The translations under genes and the position numbers were made by a program. DNA of 64,000 nt, taken from NCBI RefSeq assembly GCF_003259435.1, contig NZ_QLMA01000006.1, positions 372,001 through 436,000 of the forward strand, read 5' to 3'. This document shows, one piece after another, positions 50,971 through 59,574 of this stretch. A model generated the notes under the pieces. That model saw only the letters and a list, made by a program, of their open reading frames with translations. It was not told the origin of the DNA and did no database searches. Source of the DNA: Chitinophaga dinghuensis (lineage in GTDB: Bacteria; Bacteroidota; Bacteroidia; Chitinophagales; Chitinophagaceae). Every line of letters starts with the position of its first letter. Position 1 is the stretch's first letter.

Positions 50971-52145
50971 TCTATCCCCAGGATGATTTTTGCCAGTTCA
51001 ATGGTGCCTTCATCCCCGGTATATTTACCGCTGATATCAGATAACTTTACTACAGGAGTCCATCTCGGAGCATCTTCGGGATGGGCTTCATACATTTTAA
51101 TCACTATATTCAGCGCTTCCAGCCCTACATCATTCGTGAAGTTGGTCCCAATCCCGAAAGACATCCCAATACGCCCCCGGCAATAACTGGCAATCTCTGC
51201 CACCTTATGATAGTCCAACCCATCTGAAAAAATAATCGTTTTACTGAGCGGGTCTACATTTTTACTGATGTAATGCGCTATTGTAGCATCTGCGAATTCC
51301 AGCGGATCTCCGCTGTCGTGGCGTACGCCGTCAAAGAGTTTAGCAAATTTCTTATCAAACTGTTCAAAGAATACTTTGGAGGTATAGGTGTCAGACAAGG
51401 CAATTCCCAGATCTCCGCGATATACCTGTACCCAATGTTCCAGGCCCATCATATTGGCCATTTTAAAGCCGTATTTGGCGGCATGGAACATAAACCACTC
51501 GTGAGCATGCGTTCCCACAGGAATGACCCCGTTTCGCATCGCCAGGTGTACATTACTGGTACCTATAAAGCAGCCTTCGCCGTATTTTCGCAAGGTTTGT
51601 ACGACCAATTTATGTACGGCGAGTGAGTGACGCCGCCGGGAGCCAAAGTCTGCAATCGTAATCTGCATTTTGGCATAATTCTCAATCTTCTCCCTGGTAA
51701 TGCGTATGACCTCTTCATCACTTACTCTTTCCTGATGGGTCAGCTCATAGTACAGTTCACAAATCAGCGACATGATAGGTACTTCCCATAGAATGGTACG
51801 GTACCAATAACCGTCTACCACTACTTCCAGCTCTTCACCATGCTGCGATATATGCACCTCGTCCGGATTATACCGATAGCCCTGGAGGAAATCCAGATAG
51901 GTAGGGTCCAGGTAAGGACAGGTCACGGCCAGGTAATGTTTCTCTTCCTTTGTCAGCTGCAAATGCTCCATGTCATTCACGGCTGCGCGTAACGCTTCCG
52001 CAAATCCAGGAGGAAAGGCATGCTTGCCCCGGTTGATGAATTTATACCGAGCCCTCGCTTTTGGAAACAATTTTACCACACAATGCTGCATAGTAAATTT
52101 GTAGAAATCATTGTCCAGTATGGACGCTAATTTTCCTGTACTCAT
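50967..52145 (-). CDS. pncB: Nicotinate phosphoribosyltransferase
   Basis: PncB makes nicotinate mononucleotide from nicotinate and PRPP in NAD salvage. The 392-residue length fits the E. coli-type enzyme. Landmarks are SILDNDFYKFTMQ at the N-terminus, IADFGSRRRHSLAVH, GTSNVHLAM, the phospho-accepting histidine in THAHEWFMFHA (His215), VRHDSGDPLEFA and FGIGTNFTND. ATG 52145 fits the family N-terminus; an upstream start at 52166 adds seven residues. It follows the Kv-channel gene by 26 nt and meets ypfJ tail to tail. Confidence 0.95.
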   Translation of the reverse strand: MSTGKLASILDNDFYKFTMQHCVVKLFPKARARYKFINRGKHAFPPGFAEALRAAVNDMEHLQLTKEEKHYLAVTCPYLDPTYLDFLQGYRYNPDEVHISQHGEELEVVVDGYWYRTILWEVPIMSLICELYYELTHQERVSDEEVIRITREKIENYAKMQITIADFGSRRRHSLAVHKLVVQTLRKYGEGCFIGTSNVHLAMRNGVIPVGTHAHEWFMFHAAKYGFKMANMMGLEHWVQVYRGDLGIALSDTYTSKVFFEQFDKKFAKLFDGVRHDSGDPLEFADATIAHYISKNVDPLSKTIIFSDGLDYHKVAEIASYCRGRIGMSFGIGTNFTNDVGLEALNIVIKMYEAHPEDAPRWTPVVKLSDISGKYTGDEGTIELAKIILGID

Positions 52146-52171
52146 GTTATAGGTTGAATGAAGCAATATAA

Positions 52172-53002
52172 TCAGAGATGACTACCGCAATACTTACAGA
52201 AGATCGCATCTACATCCGCAATCTTGCGTTGACATGCGGGACATTCTCTTGCACTAACGTCTGTGGATGTACGAATGTTGTTCATTTCCACAGTCACAAT
52301 ACCAGTAGGCACGGCAATGATTGCATACCCCATAATCATAATGACCGCCGAAAAGGCTTGTCCCAGCGGGGTGACAGGAGCTATATCTCCATAACCAACG
52401 GTAGTCAGTGTGACTACCGCCCAGTAGATACTTACCGGGATACTAGTGAAACCGGAGTTATGGCCCGACTCAATCACATACATGATGGAGCCCAGCACAA
52501 CCGTCATCAACATAATGAAGAAAAAGAAAACGGCTATCTTACGCCTGCTCCGCTGTAATGCAACGATCAGGAACCGGCTTTCATGTAAAAAAGGTACCAG
52601 TTTAAAGATTCTGAAAATCCGTAGTAGCCTTAAAATACGTATAGATATAAGGAAGTGTCCGCCGCCTACAAGGAACTCTATGTAGGTAGGGATAATGCAT
52701 AGTAAATCTATAACCCCGTAAAAGCTGAAAATGTATTTTCTGGGCTGGGGGCTACACCAGATACGCAGCAGATATTCTATGGTAAACAATCCGGTGAAGG
52801 TCCATTCAAATACATTGAAGATGTTCGCGTATTTTCCCTGGAGGGACTGTACACTTTCCATCATCACAATCACTACGCTGGCGAGGATGAACAGCAGCAG
52901 AAAGATATCAAAGATCCTTCCGGCAGTAGTATCCGCCATGAAGATAATTTTGAATAATTTCTTTTGTAGTGTGGACTGGGCTTTACGTGATTCGATCGTC
53001 AT
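52172..53002 (-). CDS. Kv-type potassium channel with C-terminal zinc ribbon
   Basis: This 276-residue six-helix voltage-gated-type channel has the selectivity filter TVGYGD (201-206) and an Arg-rich S4 helix (RILRLLRIFRIFK, 122-134), so it is a real sensor-bearing subunit. The C-terminus is unusual: after the S6 helix comes a short linker and a zinc-ribbon-like pair CPAC (254-257) and CKYC (269-272), which takes the place of the cyclic-nucleotide or RCK domains of better-known channels. It lies 26 nt upstream of pncB and is divergent from the MarR gene. Confidence 0.9.
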   Translation of the reverse strand: MTIESRKAQSTLQKKLFKIIFMADTTAGRIFDIFLLLFILASVVIVMMESVQSLQGKYANIFNVFEWTFTGLFTIEYLLRIWCSPQPRKYIFSFYGVIDLLCIIPTYIEFLVGGGHFLISIRILRLLRIFRIFKLVPFLHESRFLIVALQRSRRKIAVFFFFIMLMTVVLGSIMYVIESGHNSGFTSIPVSIYWAVVTLTTVGYGDIAPVTPLGQAFSAVIMIMGYAIIAVPTGIVTVEMNNIRTSTDVSARECPACQRKIADVDAIFCKYCGSHL

Positions 53003-53129
53003 CCTCCTGAATTCTTTTTATGAAACAAACAGCGGCTAATATATGTTTAAAATCAATGATAATCAGATTTAGCTGGCATAGATTTGCTATTTTAGTTAAC
53101 CAATATTCGTGATTAAACCCAATGAACCA

Positions 53130-53582
53130 ATGAGTGAACCTGAAGTTACGGATGTACTGCGTTCTGCAGTCAGCCGTCATATTACACGTGCACATACTGC
53201 CTTTCGGCTAAAATTGCTCTCCGTATTCATGGAGAAAGGTATTGACCTCACCCCGGATATGTATTTTATTCTGCGCCATCTCTGGGGAGACCAGGACGGT
53301 TGCCGTCAGCAGGAACTGGCGGACAAAACAGATAAGGATAAAGCGAGCCTGACCAAACTAGTGGATAACCTGGAAAAAAGAGGACTGGTGCGACGCTCCA
53401 TGGACGATGAAGACCGCAGAGGCAAACGTGTCTGGCTAACATCTCATGGCCTTCAACTGAAGGATACCGTTTATCCGCTGGCGTTAAGTGTGGTAGCTAT
53501 GGCCGAAGACGGCGTGAACAAAGACGATATTTTAAAGGTTAAAGAAACATTGGAAACACTTTGCCGGAATCTGAAACGATAG
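53130..53582 (+). CDS. MarR family transcriptional regulator
   Basis: This 150-residue winged-helix repressor has the family core: the recognition region CRQQELADKTDKDKASLTKL and the wing LVRRSMDDEDRRGKRVWLT. Start ATG 53130 is chosen; an in-frame GTG at 53109 adds seven residues and cannot be excluded. It is followed after 24 nt by a 14-helix MFS transporter, the classic layout of MarR-controlled drug efflux, and probably responds to a small aromatic or lipophilic ligand. Confidence 0.9.
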   Translation: MSEPEVTDVLRSAVSRHITRAHTAFRLKLLSVFMEKGIDLTPDMYFILRHLWGDQDGCRQQELADKTDKDKASLTKLVDNLEKRGLVRRSMDDEDRRGKRVWLTSHGLQLKDTVYPLALSVVAMAEDGVNKDDILKVKETLETLCRNLKR

Positions 53583-53606
53583 GCCTACCTTAACGTTGCT
53601 GAACGC

Positions 53607-55202
53607 ATGGCTGCAAATTCACCTTTTTACCACTGGGTCCCCAGGCCACTGGAAGACGGTTGTCTTATAGGTTTTCTGTTGGCACAAACACTCATCAGCG
53701 GCGTTTCTTCCTATTCCATCAACGAGGTGACCGCTGGTCTGGGACAGGAAAATGAGATTATTCGTATAGCCTTTTACGGTAGTAGTATCGGACTGGTTAC
53801 CATGTTGCCCATTTATTATCGCCTCCGTCAATTCTGGATACGTAAAAGATTACTTCTTATTGCCCTCACACTTGAGTTAATCCTTTGCTTAGTGGCGCCT
53901 CTCCTGAACTATGGATGGGAATTTGTAGCAGTCAGCTTCCTCATGGGAGCAGTGAAATGTATCTGCCTGATCGACGGTATTGGTATGTTCATGGCCCGGT
54001 TCAATCAACAAAACAGCAGAGGACTGTTCTATGGTATGTATTACCCCATATCCTTTATAGGAGGTCAAGTGGCTGGCTTCCTGGCCGCCTGGGGAATTAT
54101 CCATTACGACTGGTCATTCACCTATTATGTGGCTATTCCCGGGATAGCCAGTAGTATGGCCATCGTAACCTTTCTGATGCATCCTAACCGTACCGGTCAT
54201 AAGATCCCTTTGTATCAGATGGACTGGACAGGCTGCTTTTATTTTGTGTTATTTACTTTCAGTCTGAGTTACGTTTGCGTATTCGGTGAACGGCTCGACT
54301 GGCTCGAATCTCCGGATATAAGGCTGGGGGCTGGTATGGCACTATTCGCTGTCATTATGTTCCTGGCCAGGGAACTAACCGTCAAGCGCCCCTTTATCCG
54401 ATTGGATACCTGGAAGAAATATTTCCAGGTACGTGTAGGCATTACATTTATGATACTGCTGTACCTGGTATATAACACAAGCGCTATCCAGACCGCTTTT
54501 ATGGAGAGGGTATTACGTTACGACCATGAGTATGTCGCTTCCGTGATGCTCTACATGATTCCATCTTTCCTGGTGGTGATTCCGCTGACCGGCCTACTGT
54601 TACACAGACATTATTCGGTACGCATTCTACTGGCCATTGGATTTACTTTGTTTACGGTATACTATTTCCTCACCGCCAAACTCTTTTATCCGGAGCTGGA
54701 AGAAGGATTGCTGATACTACCCCAAATGTTGAAAGGCGCTGCTTATGGCATTACTATTACCACCTTGTCCTATTACGCTTCGACGAACGTACCCAAAGAG
54801 TATAACGGACATCGGGCTGTATTCAGCGTTGCCTCCCGGTTTGTAATAGCGATGCCGGTTACAGCCGCCATTTTGGGAGAATGGACCTTTCATGCACAGC
54901 GGCAGCAACTGATGCTGCTAACGGAAAAAATGGGATTGGATAATTATGCGCTGCATAATTTCCTGCGGGGAAGCCAGGCTACCTTGCAGTCAAAGGGAAT
55001 GGACAGCAATCAGGCGCAAGCCGCAGCTACTGCCTTATTGCAGGGAAAGGTGCAACAGCAGGTCATCATGTTGGCGGGCCAGGACATCTATACGGCGCTG
55101 GGGTTTATCAGTCTCATCATGACTATAACGGTATTACTTATGCGGCAGCTGGATGCCCATTATCTTCAGCATAGAAATAGTTATAGTCTGCTCGACACCT
55201 GA
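53607..55202 (+). CDS. MFS transporter (14-helix, DHA2/EmrB-like)
   Basis: The 531-residue membrane protein has about 14 hydrophobic helices, the number in the DHA2 branch of drug/proton antiporters. Recognisable points are a loop between helices 2 and 3 (YYRLRQFWIRKRLLLIALTL) and a GMYYPISFIGGQVAGFLAAW helix pair. It lies right after the MarR gene, which probably controls it. No EmrA-type adaptor is next to it, so it may pump directly from cytoplasm to periplasm. Confidence 0.88.
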   Translation: MAANSPFYHWVPRPLEDGCLIGFLLAQTLISGVSSYSINEVTAGLGQENEIIRIAFYGSSIGLVTMLPIYYRLRQFWIRKRLLLIALTLELILCLVAPLLNYGWEFVAVSFLMGAVKCICLIDGIGMFMARFNQQNSRGLFYGMYYPISFIGGQVAGFLAAWGIIHYDWSFTYYVAIPGIASSMAIVTFLMHPNRTGHKIPLYQMDWTGCFYFVLFTFSLSYVCVFGERLDWLESPDIRLGAGMALFAVIMFLARELTVKRPFIRLDTWKKYFQVRVGITFMILLYLVYNTSAIQTAFMERVLRYDHEYVASVMLYMIPSFLVVIPLTGLLLHRHYSVRILLAIGFTLFTVYYFLTAKLFYPELEEGLLILPQMLKGAAYGITITTLSYYASTNVPKEYNGHRAVFSVASRFVIAMPVTAAILGEWTFHAQRQQLMLLTEKMGLDNYALHNFLRGSQATLQSKGMDSNQAQAAATALLQGKVQQQVIMLAGQDIYTALGFISLIMTITVLLMRQLDAHYLQHRNSYSLLDT

Positions 55203-55249
55203 AAGCTGTTGCCGGATAATTCGTATTTTGTGTATCTGAAATTTAATAT

Positions 55250-55693
55250 ATGCTCAATAAAATATTACCAGCGCTATTTGATATTGCAATAGATGCGCTG
55301 AAAGAAGAGATCAAACTTTATGAGACGGAAGCTGCTATATGGAAAGTGGCGCCAGGCATTGCTAACTCTGGCGGAAATTTGTGCCTGCATCTTTGTGGTA
55401 ATATCCGACATTTTGTAGGGGCAGTTTTGGGAGACACGGGTTATCAACGTGACAGGCCTTACGAATTCGCGGCAAAAGATCTTCCCAGATCTGTGCTACT
55501 GGAAGCAATTGAAGATACCCGTAAAACAATTGCTACGGTTATCCCAACGCTGTCTGATGAGCTACTCGTCGCTGATTTTAAAGATAACCCCATGAATCAA
55601 CCGATGACCTACGGCACATTTGTGACACATCTGTATGGTCATTTCCGTTATCATACCGGGCAAATCAATTATCACCGCAGACTAATTAAATAA
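55250..55693 (+). CDS. DinB-family protein
   Basis: The 147-residue four-helix-bundle protein is of the DinB/DUF1572 type. It keeps the histidine pattern expected of the metal site: CLHLCGNIRHFVGA (about residues 45-58) and a C-terminal THLYGHFRYHTGQINYHRR. Such proteins often bind a divalent metal, and some are thiol-dependent transferases (bacillithiol or mycothiol). It follows the MFS gene by 47 nt and precedes the NAPE-PLD-like gene by 4 nt. Confidence 0.85.
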   Translation: MLNKILPALFDIAIDALKEEIKLYETEAAIWKVAPGIANSGGNLCLHLCGNIRHFVGAVLGDTGYQRDRPYEFAAKDLPRSVLLEAIEDTRKTIATVIPTLSDELLVADFKDNPMNQPMTYGTFVTHLYGHFRYHTGQINYHRRLIK

Positions 55694-55697
55694 GGTT

Positions 55698-56687
55698 TTG
55701 GCTTATCCCAAACACTATAACGGACATAAGTTCTTTAACACCGTTCCTACGGCACTGAATACCGGTAGTATGCCCGCCATACTCTGGAAGTTTCTTACTT
55801 ATAAAGGTAAGCGAACACCGCCTGGGCCACTGGGCCCTTTTCCGGTCAGCAAAGCGGCGCTTAGCGAGACGCCTTCGCAAGAGTTGCAGTTTACATGGCT
55901 GGGCCACTCAGGCTATCTGCTGGAGCTGGAAGGTACCCGGTTGCTGGTAGATCCGGTTTTTGCTCACAGAGCGTCGCCATTTCCTTTCATGGGACCGCAT
56001 CGCTTTTTTCCCTCCCCGGTATTGCCACAGGAGCTTCCGCCACTGTCAGCAGTAGTGCTCTCGCATGATCACTACGATCATCTGGACAGGCATCTGATGA
56101 AATACCTGGCCAATATAGCACCCCGGTTTATTTGTCCGCTGGGAGTGAATAAGCATCTTGAAAAATGGGGCGTGCCAGCTGAAAAGATCACCATCCTTGA
56201 CTGGGGCCAAAATACGTCGGTAAATGGGCTGACACTAACGTCTACGCCTGCACGACATTTCTCCGGCCGCTGGTTGAAGAGAGATAATACCCTCTGGTCT
56301 TCCTATGTATTACAGGGGAAGGATAGTACCGTTTTTATAGGAGGCGATTCCGGCTACTTCCCTGGCTTTAAAGAAATAGGCGAGCAGTTTGGTCCATTCG
56401 ACCTCACCATCCTGGAAATTGGCGCATCAGATCCTCATTGGCCAGATATTCACATGGGACCGGCAAAAGCTCTCCAGGCACATCTGGATCTTAAAGGAAG
56501 GATAATGCTACCGGTACATTGGGGTACCTTTAACCTGGCTTTCCATGATTGGGACGAACCAGCAGAAACCATCATTAAACTGGCCGCTGAAAAAGGCGTT
56601 AAGCTTTGGCTACCGGTACCAGGAGTAACGGGCCAACTACCCTTGGAAAACAACATTAGCTATTGGTGGAGAAACATAAAGCAGTAA
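55698..56687 (+). CDS. NAPE-PLD-like metallo-beta-lactamase-fold phospholipase
   Basis: The 329-residue protein matches the NAPE-PLD family, which cuts N-acyl-phosphatidylethanolamine into phosphatidic acid and N-acylethanolamine. Key signs are TWLGHSGYLLELEG, DPVFAHRASPFPFMGPHRFF, the zinc motif SHDHYDHLD, TPARHFSGR, GGDSGYFPGFKEIGEQFGPF and LPVHWGTFNLAFH. It starts at TTG 55698, preceded by TAAGG; the start is set by the need to stay clear of the upstream DinB gene and by family length. The PAP2 gene begins 3 nt after its stop, so the two are tightly coupled. Confidence 0.88.
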   Translation: MAYPKHYNGHKFFNTVPTALNTGSMPAILWKFLTYKGKRTPPGPLGPFPVSKAALSETPSQELQFTWLGHSGYLLELEGTRLLVDPVFAHRASPFPFMGPHRFFPSPVLPQELPPLSAVVLSHDHYDHLDRHLMKYLANIAPRFICPLGVNKHLEKWGVPAEKITILDWGQNTSVNGLTLTSTPARHFSGRWLKRDNTLWSSYVLQGKDSTVFIGGDSGYFPGFKEIGEQFGPFDLTILEIGASDPHWPDIHMGPAKALQAHLDLKGRIMLPVHWGTFNLAFHDWDEPAETIIKLAAEKGVKLWLPVPGVTGQLPLENNISYWWRNIKQ

Positions 56688-56690
56688 GGA

Positions 56691-57353
56691 ATGAATCAAT
56701 TACAGAAGGTATATCAACAATTAAAGTATTTTATCTGGGCATACCTGCCATTGCTGGCAGTATTAATAGGCATAAAGCTTTCTGCTAGTCGGGAAGACAT
56801 TTACTTCTTCGTCAATGGGTTGCACACAGCATGGGGCGACTGGTTCTTTCCGCTTATTACACATCTGGGAAGTACCGGCGCCGCCGTGATGCTGGTAGTC
56901 GTACTTTTCTTTTTTAACAGAAGAGCGAGTTTCGTACTAGCGACGGCCTACTGTTTTACTTCTTTGGTAGGCTTTGTATTGAAATTTATGGTGGCTTTTC
57001 CAAGGCCGCACCGCTATTTTGAACAGTTGATCCAAAAGGCTACCGTTGACCCACGGATTCAGCATATTTACTATGTACCGGGAGTGGATGTACTGGATAA
57101 CTTCCGGAGCTTCCCATCAGGTCATACCATTTGTGCCTTTACAGCAGCTACAGTGCTGGCATATTTTGCGAAGAACAGAATCCTGATGATGGTATTTCTG
57201 CTCCTGGCGATGCTGGTAGGCTATTCCAGAATGTATATGAGTCAGCACTTCTTTGAAGATGTAACCGCTGGTTCTGCGTTGGGCGTATTTCTCACCATTG
57301 CCTGGCTGGCCTTTATTGATGGAAAGGGATATGCCGCTGGTATGAAATCTTAG
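56691..57353 (+). CDS. PAP2-family membrane phosphatase
   Basis: The 220-residue membrane phosphatase has about six helices. PAP2 motifs are KFMVAFPRPHR (about 101-111), SFPSGHTICAF and SRMYMSQHFFEDVTAG with the catalytic histidines. Substrates of the family are phosphatidic acid, undecaprenyl pyrophosphate and related lipid phosphates. Placement right after the NAPE-PLD-like gene suggests phosphatidic acid, which that enzyme would release (inference). It meets the next gene tail to tail with 1 nt between stops and no visible terminator. Confidence 0.9.
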   Translation: MNQLQKVYQQLKYFIWAYLPLLAVLIGIKLSASREDIYFFVNGLHTAWGDWFFPLITHLGSTGAAVMLVVVLFFFNRRASFVLATAYCFTSLVGFVLKFMVAFPRPHRYFEQLIQKATVDPRIQHIYYVPGVDVLDNFRSFPSGHTICAFTAATVLAYFAKNRILMMVFLLLAMLVGYSRMYMSQHFFEDVTAGSALGVFLTIAWLAFIDGKGYAAGMKS

Positions 57354-57354
57354 T

Positions 57355-57891
57355 TCAGGGCCATAGTCCGTCAGTGAGGGAGCCTTCCTGCTGTTCCAGT
57401 TCCCGGATAGACTGTGGCTTATACTTTCGCATTACCTCATCATACATTTCTGTTGGTGTTGGAAAGCGTTTGGGCTTAGGCTGATACCATTTGGGTATTG
57501 GCGTATACCTGGCCCATATAATTTCGTAGCCAATAAAGATGCGATATTTTCCTTCCTGTACATCATCCGCATGGCCCAGTCTTCTTTCTTCACCTGGGGC
57601 GATATTGGTGATGAGTCTTGTATCACAGGTAGCCCCCATGTCTGTCCTGATTATTTGTTTGACTGCTACCGTCATCCATCTGGAATTAGAGTTATTGCGA
57701 ATGCTCCGCATATACCTGGACAATGGAAACAGCTGATTTGAAACGCCTACTATGCGGGCATCTGTCATGGCATCTTCTCCATCCCATGGCTGGAACTGCC
57801 GCTTTTTCTTCATGGATTTACTAAGCGTTCGGGATCTGTAAAGTAAGTAGGTAATGATACAGGCAGAAAGAAAAATAAAAGGTGCGTACAT
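57355..57891 (-). CDS. Membrane-anchored protein of unknown function
   Basis: The 178-residue protein has one N-terminal membrane segment (APFIFLSACIITYLLY) followed by a Lys/Arg-rich stretch (RSRTLSKSMKKKRQF), which predicts a cytoplasmic C-terminal domain. That domain contains WMTVAVKQIIR and ITNIAPGEERRLGHADD. The same pattern (strand-Gln-Arg/Lys, then x-PGEE-x-x-LG) is seen in the product of the gene 21 nt upstream, suggesting distant relationship. The C-terminal third is Pro/Lys-rich (PIPKWYQPKPKRFPTPTEMY). No family recognised. Confidence 0.6.
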   Translation of the reverse strand: MYAPFIFLSACIITYLLYRSRTLSKSMKKKRQFQPWDGEDAMTDARIVGVSNQLFPLSRYMRSIRNNSNSRWMTVAVKQIIRTDMGATCDTRLITNIAPGEERRLGHADDVQEGKYRIFIGYEIIWARYTPIPKWYQPKPKRFPTPTEMYDEVMRKYKPQSIRELEQQEGSLTDGLWP

Positions 57892-57912
57892 AAAATCCAG
57901 GTTAAAATATGA

Positions 57913-58353
57913 TCAGGAAAGGTACTCAGCGGATAAAATGGTGTGTGCTGCACTAATAATATCATCTTCAGTTTCGTCGTGGCCGGCGAAGCCCAGTTCT
58001 ATTTCCTCGCCGGGAAGTACTTTATTAAATACGAGCAGACTCGTCTGCCACTTGGCAGCACAGCATTTTTCTTGTCTGACGGTTACTTTTACGGAAGCCT
58101 GGCCGTTATTGCGCAAGTATTCAACAGCCTCCTCACTGTGATCAGAAATAGGATATTTTACCAACGACACCACTTCAAGGGCGGGTACTTTTTCTTCTTC
58201 AGGAGGAATAGACGAATGGGTCGGAGGGGGCTCAGTACTTTCTGCCACTGGTACCTGGGTTTGTGAGAGGTAACTTTCCGTAGTCAACAACAATACAAAA
58301 GTGAAAATACAGAGTCCAACAACTGCAATGGGTAGAATAATAGAATAAATCAT
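57913..58353 (-). CDS. Membrane-anchored protein of unknown function
   Basis: The 146-residue protein has one N-terminal membrane helix (IILPIAVVGLCIFTFVLLL), a Ser/Pro/Glu-rich linker of about 30 residues (PVAESTEPPPTHSSIPPEEE) and a small domain with ASVKVTVRQEKCCAAKW and FNKVLPGEEIELGFAG. The acidic linker and lack of basic residues after the helix suggest the domain faces the periplasm. The VxQ...PGEExxLG pattern is shared with the downstream gene product. Two adjacent Cys (CC) may bind metal or form disulfides. No family recognised. Confidence 0.6.
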   Translation of the reverse strand: MIYSIILPIAVVGLCIFTFVLLLTTESYLSQTQVPVAESTEPPPTHSSIPPEEEKVPALEVVSLVKYPISDHSEEAVEYLRNNGQASVKVTVRQEKCCAAKWQTSLLVFNKVLPGEEIELGFAGHDETEDDIISAAHTILSAEYLS

Positions 58354-58671
58354 AGCTGATTTTAAATCAGAATGAAATTATCTCTATTTTTTGGGGCATT
58401 CCTTTATTAGATGTTAACAAAACCGGATTTTTTGGAACCTAGATTTAAAATTCTCTAATTAACGAGCTGTTTACAAAATTATCGGGAGAATTTAATGAAT
58501 TTTGCCATCTGCTAATTTTAAGATGGTGTTCATTACCATGGTGTTATCTTTAGGGTTTCATTCATTAGATAGATGCAAATGAAAACCCCCAACAGCATAA
58601 TCATTTGCTATATTATGCAGATAAAAAGAAATCCCCACTATGCCACTTTGAGTAAGACTTATGCATAGCGC
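58354..58671. other. 318-bp intergenic region
   Basis: It lies between the second PAP2 gene (which ends at 58672) and the start of the unknown membrane protein gene at 58353, both on the minus strand. It should hold the promoter of the latter. A 29-codon plus-strand frame at 58579-58668 lacks signal or domain features and is not called. No hairpin or repeat was noticed. Confidence 0.4.
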
Positions 58672-59520
58672 TTAGAACCTCGTGAGCGATAGGCTTAATC
58701 CCAAACTTTTCCATTCCGCATTATAGTATGGTAGCACTACCATATCTTTTTTTCCTGGAAATAATTTACGTTGTACTAACGGATAAATCCAATAGGCAGC
58801 TTTGGTTCCCAGGATACCTATCCCAGCGCCGGCCACCACGTCGCTGAGCCAATGGCGGTTATTGTACATACGCATGGCGCCTGTAGCTGTAGCCATAGCA
58901 TAACCGGCAATACCTATCCATGGAGATACATCTTTGTATTCCTGGTACAGAAATTCCGCTCCCATAAAAGCATTGCTGGTATGGCCACTGGGAAAACTCA
59001 GGGAATTCGTTCCATCCGGCCGCTCTTCCGCTGTGGTGGTTTTGAGAATACGGGTAGTACCTGCCGTCAGCACAGCTGCAATTCCCAAAATGATAGTACG
59101 GTCCCGGAAATTATGCGCACCATGAACACCGGCAGCATTTAACACATATACCGCTACCGCTGGAGTGTATTGCATGATATTGTCGACCCCCGAATTGAAT
59201 TTGGGATGATCTTCCAATATTTCGGCTTTGGTGCTATGATTGAGATTTTTCAGAGACGGATTGTTCAGGGCAATGAATCCATAGGCAACCATCGCAGATG
59301 GGATAATTAATCCTGCCGCTGAACTCCTGAAATGTGTTTCCGAACCATTACGCAGTTTAACAGTTGTGGGTGCAGGCTTGAGCGCATTAAGGGGAATAGA
59401 ATCATTTACAACAGTATCAGAATGGTTATTGGCCGTTGAATCTTTAGCAACCGGCGCTTGTGCGGTAATGGTCTCCAGGCAAGAGAGGGTAATGCCCACC
59501 ATCAATATCAATTTCTTCAT
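58672..59520 (-). CDS. PAP2-family phosphatase with signal peptide
   Basis: The 282-residue protein starts at ATG 59520 with an export signal (MKKLILMVGITLSCLETITA). A low-complexity Asn/Asp/Thr/Pro stretch follows, then the PAP2 core with KTTTAEERPDGTNS, SFPSGHTSNAF and YNNRHWLSDVVAGAGIG. It lies on the opposite strand from the first PAP2 protein and differs in having a cleavable signal. It is probably in the periplasm or outer membrane, acting on lipid phosphates. Confidence 0.88.
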   Translation of the reverse strand: MKKLILMVGITLSCLETITAQAPVAKDSTANNHSDTVVNDSIPLNALKPAPTTVKLRNGSETHFRSSAAGLIIPSAMVAYGFIALNNPSLKNLNHSTKAEILEDHPKFNSGVDNIMQYTPAVAVYVLNAAGVHGAHNFRDRTIILGIAAVLTAGTTRILKTTTAEERPDGTNSLSFPSGHTSNAFMGAEFLYQEYKDVSPWIGIAGYAMATATGAMRMYNNRHWLSDVVAGAGIGILGTKAAYWIYPLVQRKLFPGKKDMVVLPYYNAEWKSLGLSLSLTRF

Positions 59521-59574
59521 GCAACACTCCTTGTTGCAAACAAAAATAATAGTCAATTCTGTAGGAAATCTGTA

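Noticed and set aside
58579..58668. 29-codon frame in the gap before the second PAP2 gene
   Set aside because: It has no hydrophobic signal, lipobox or other recognisable feature, unlike the frame at 33761.
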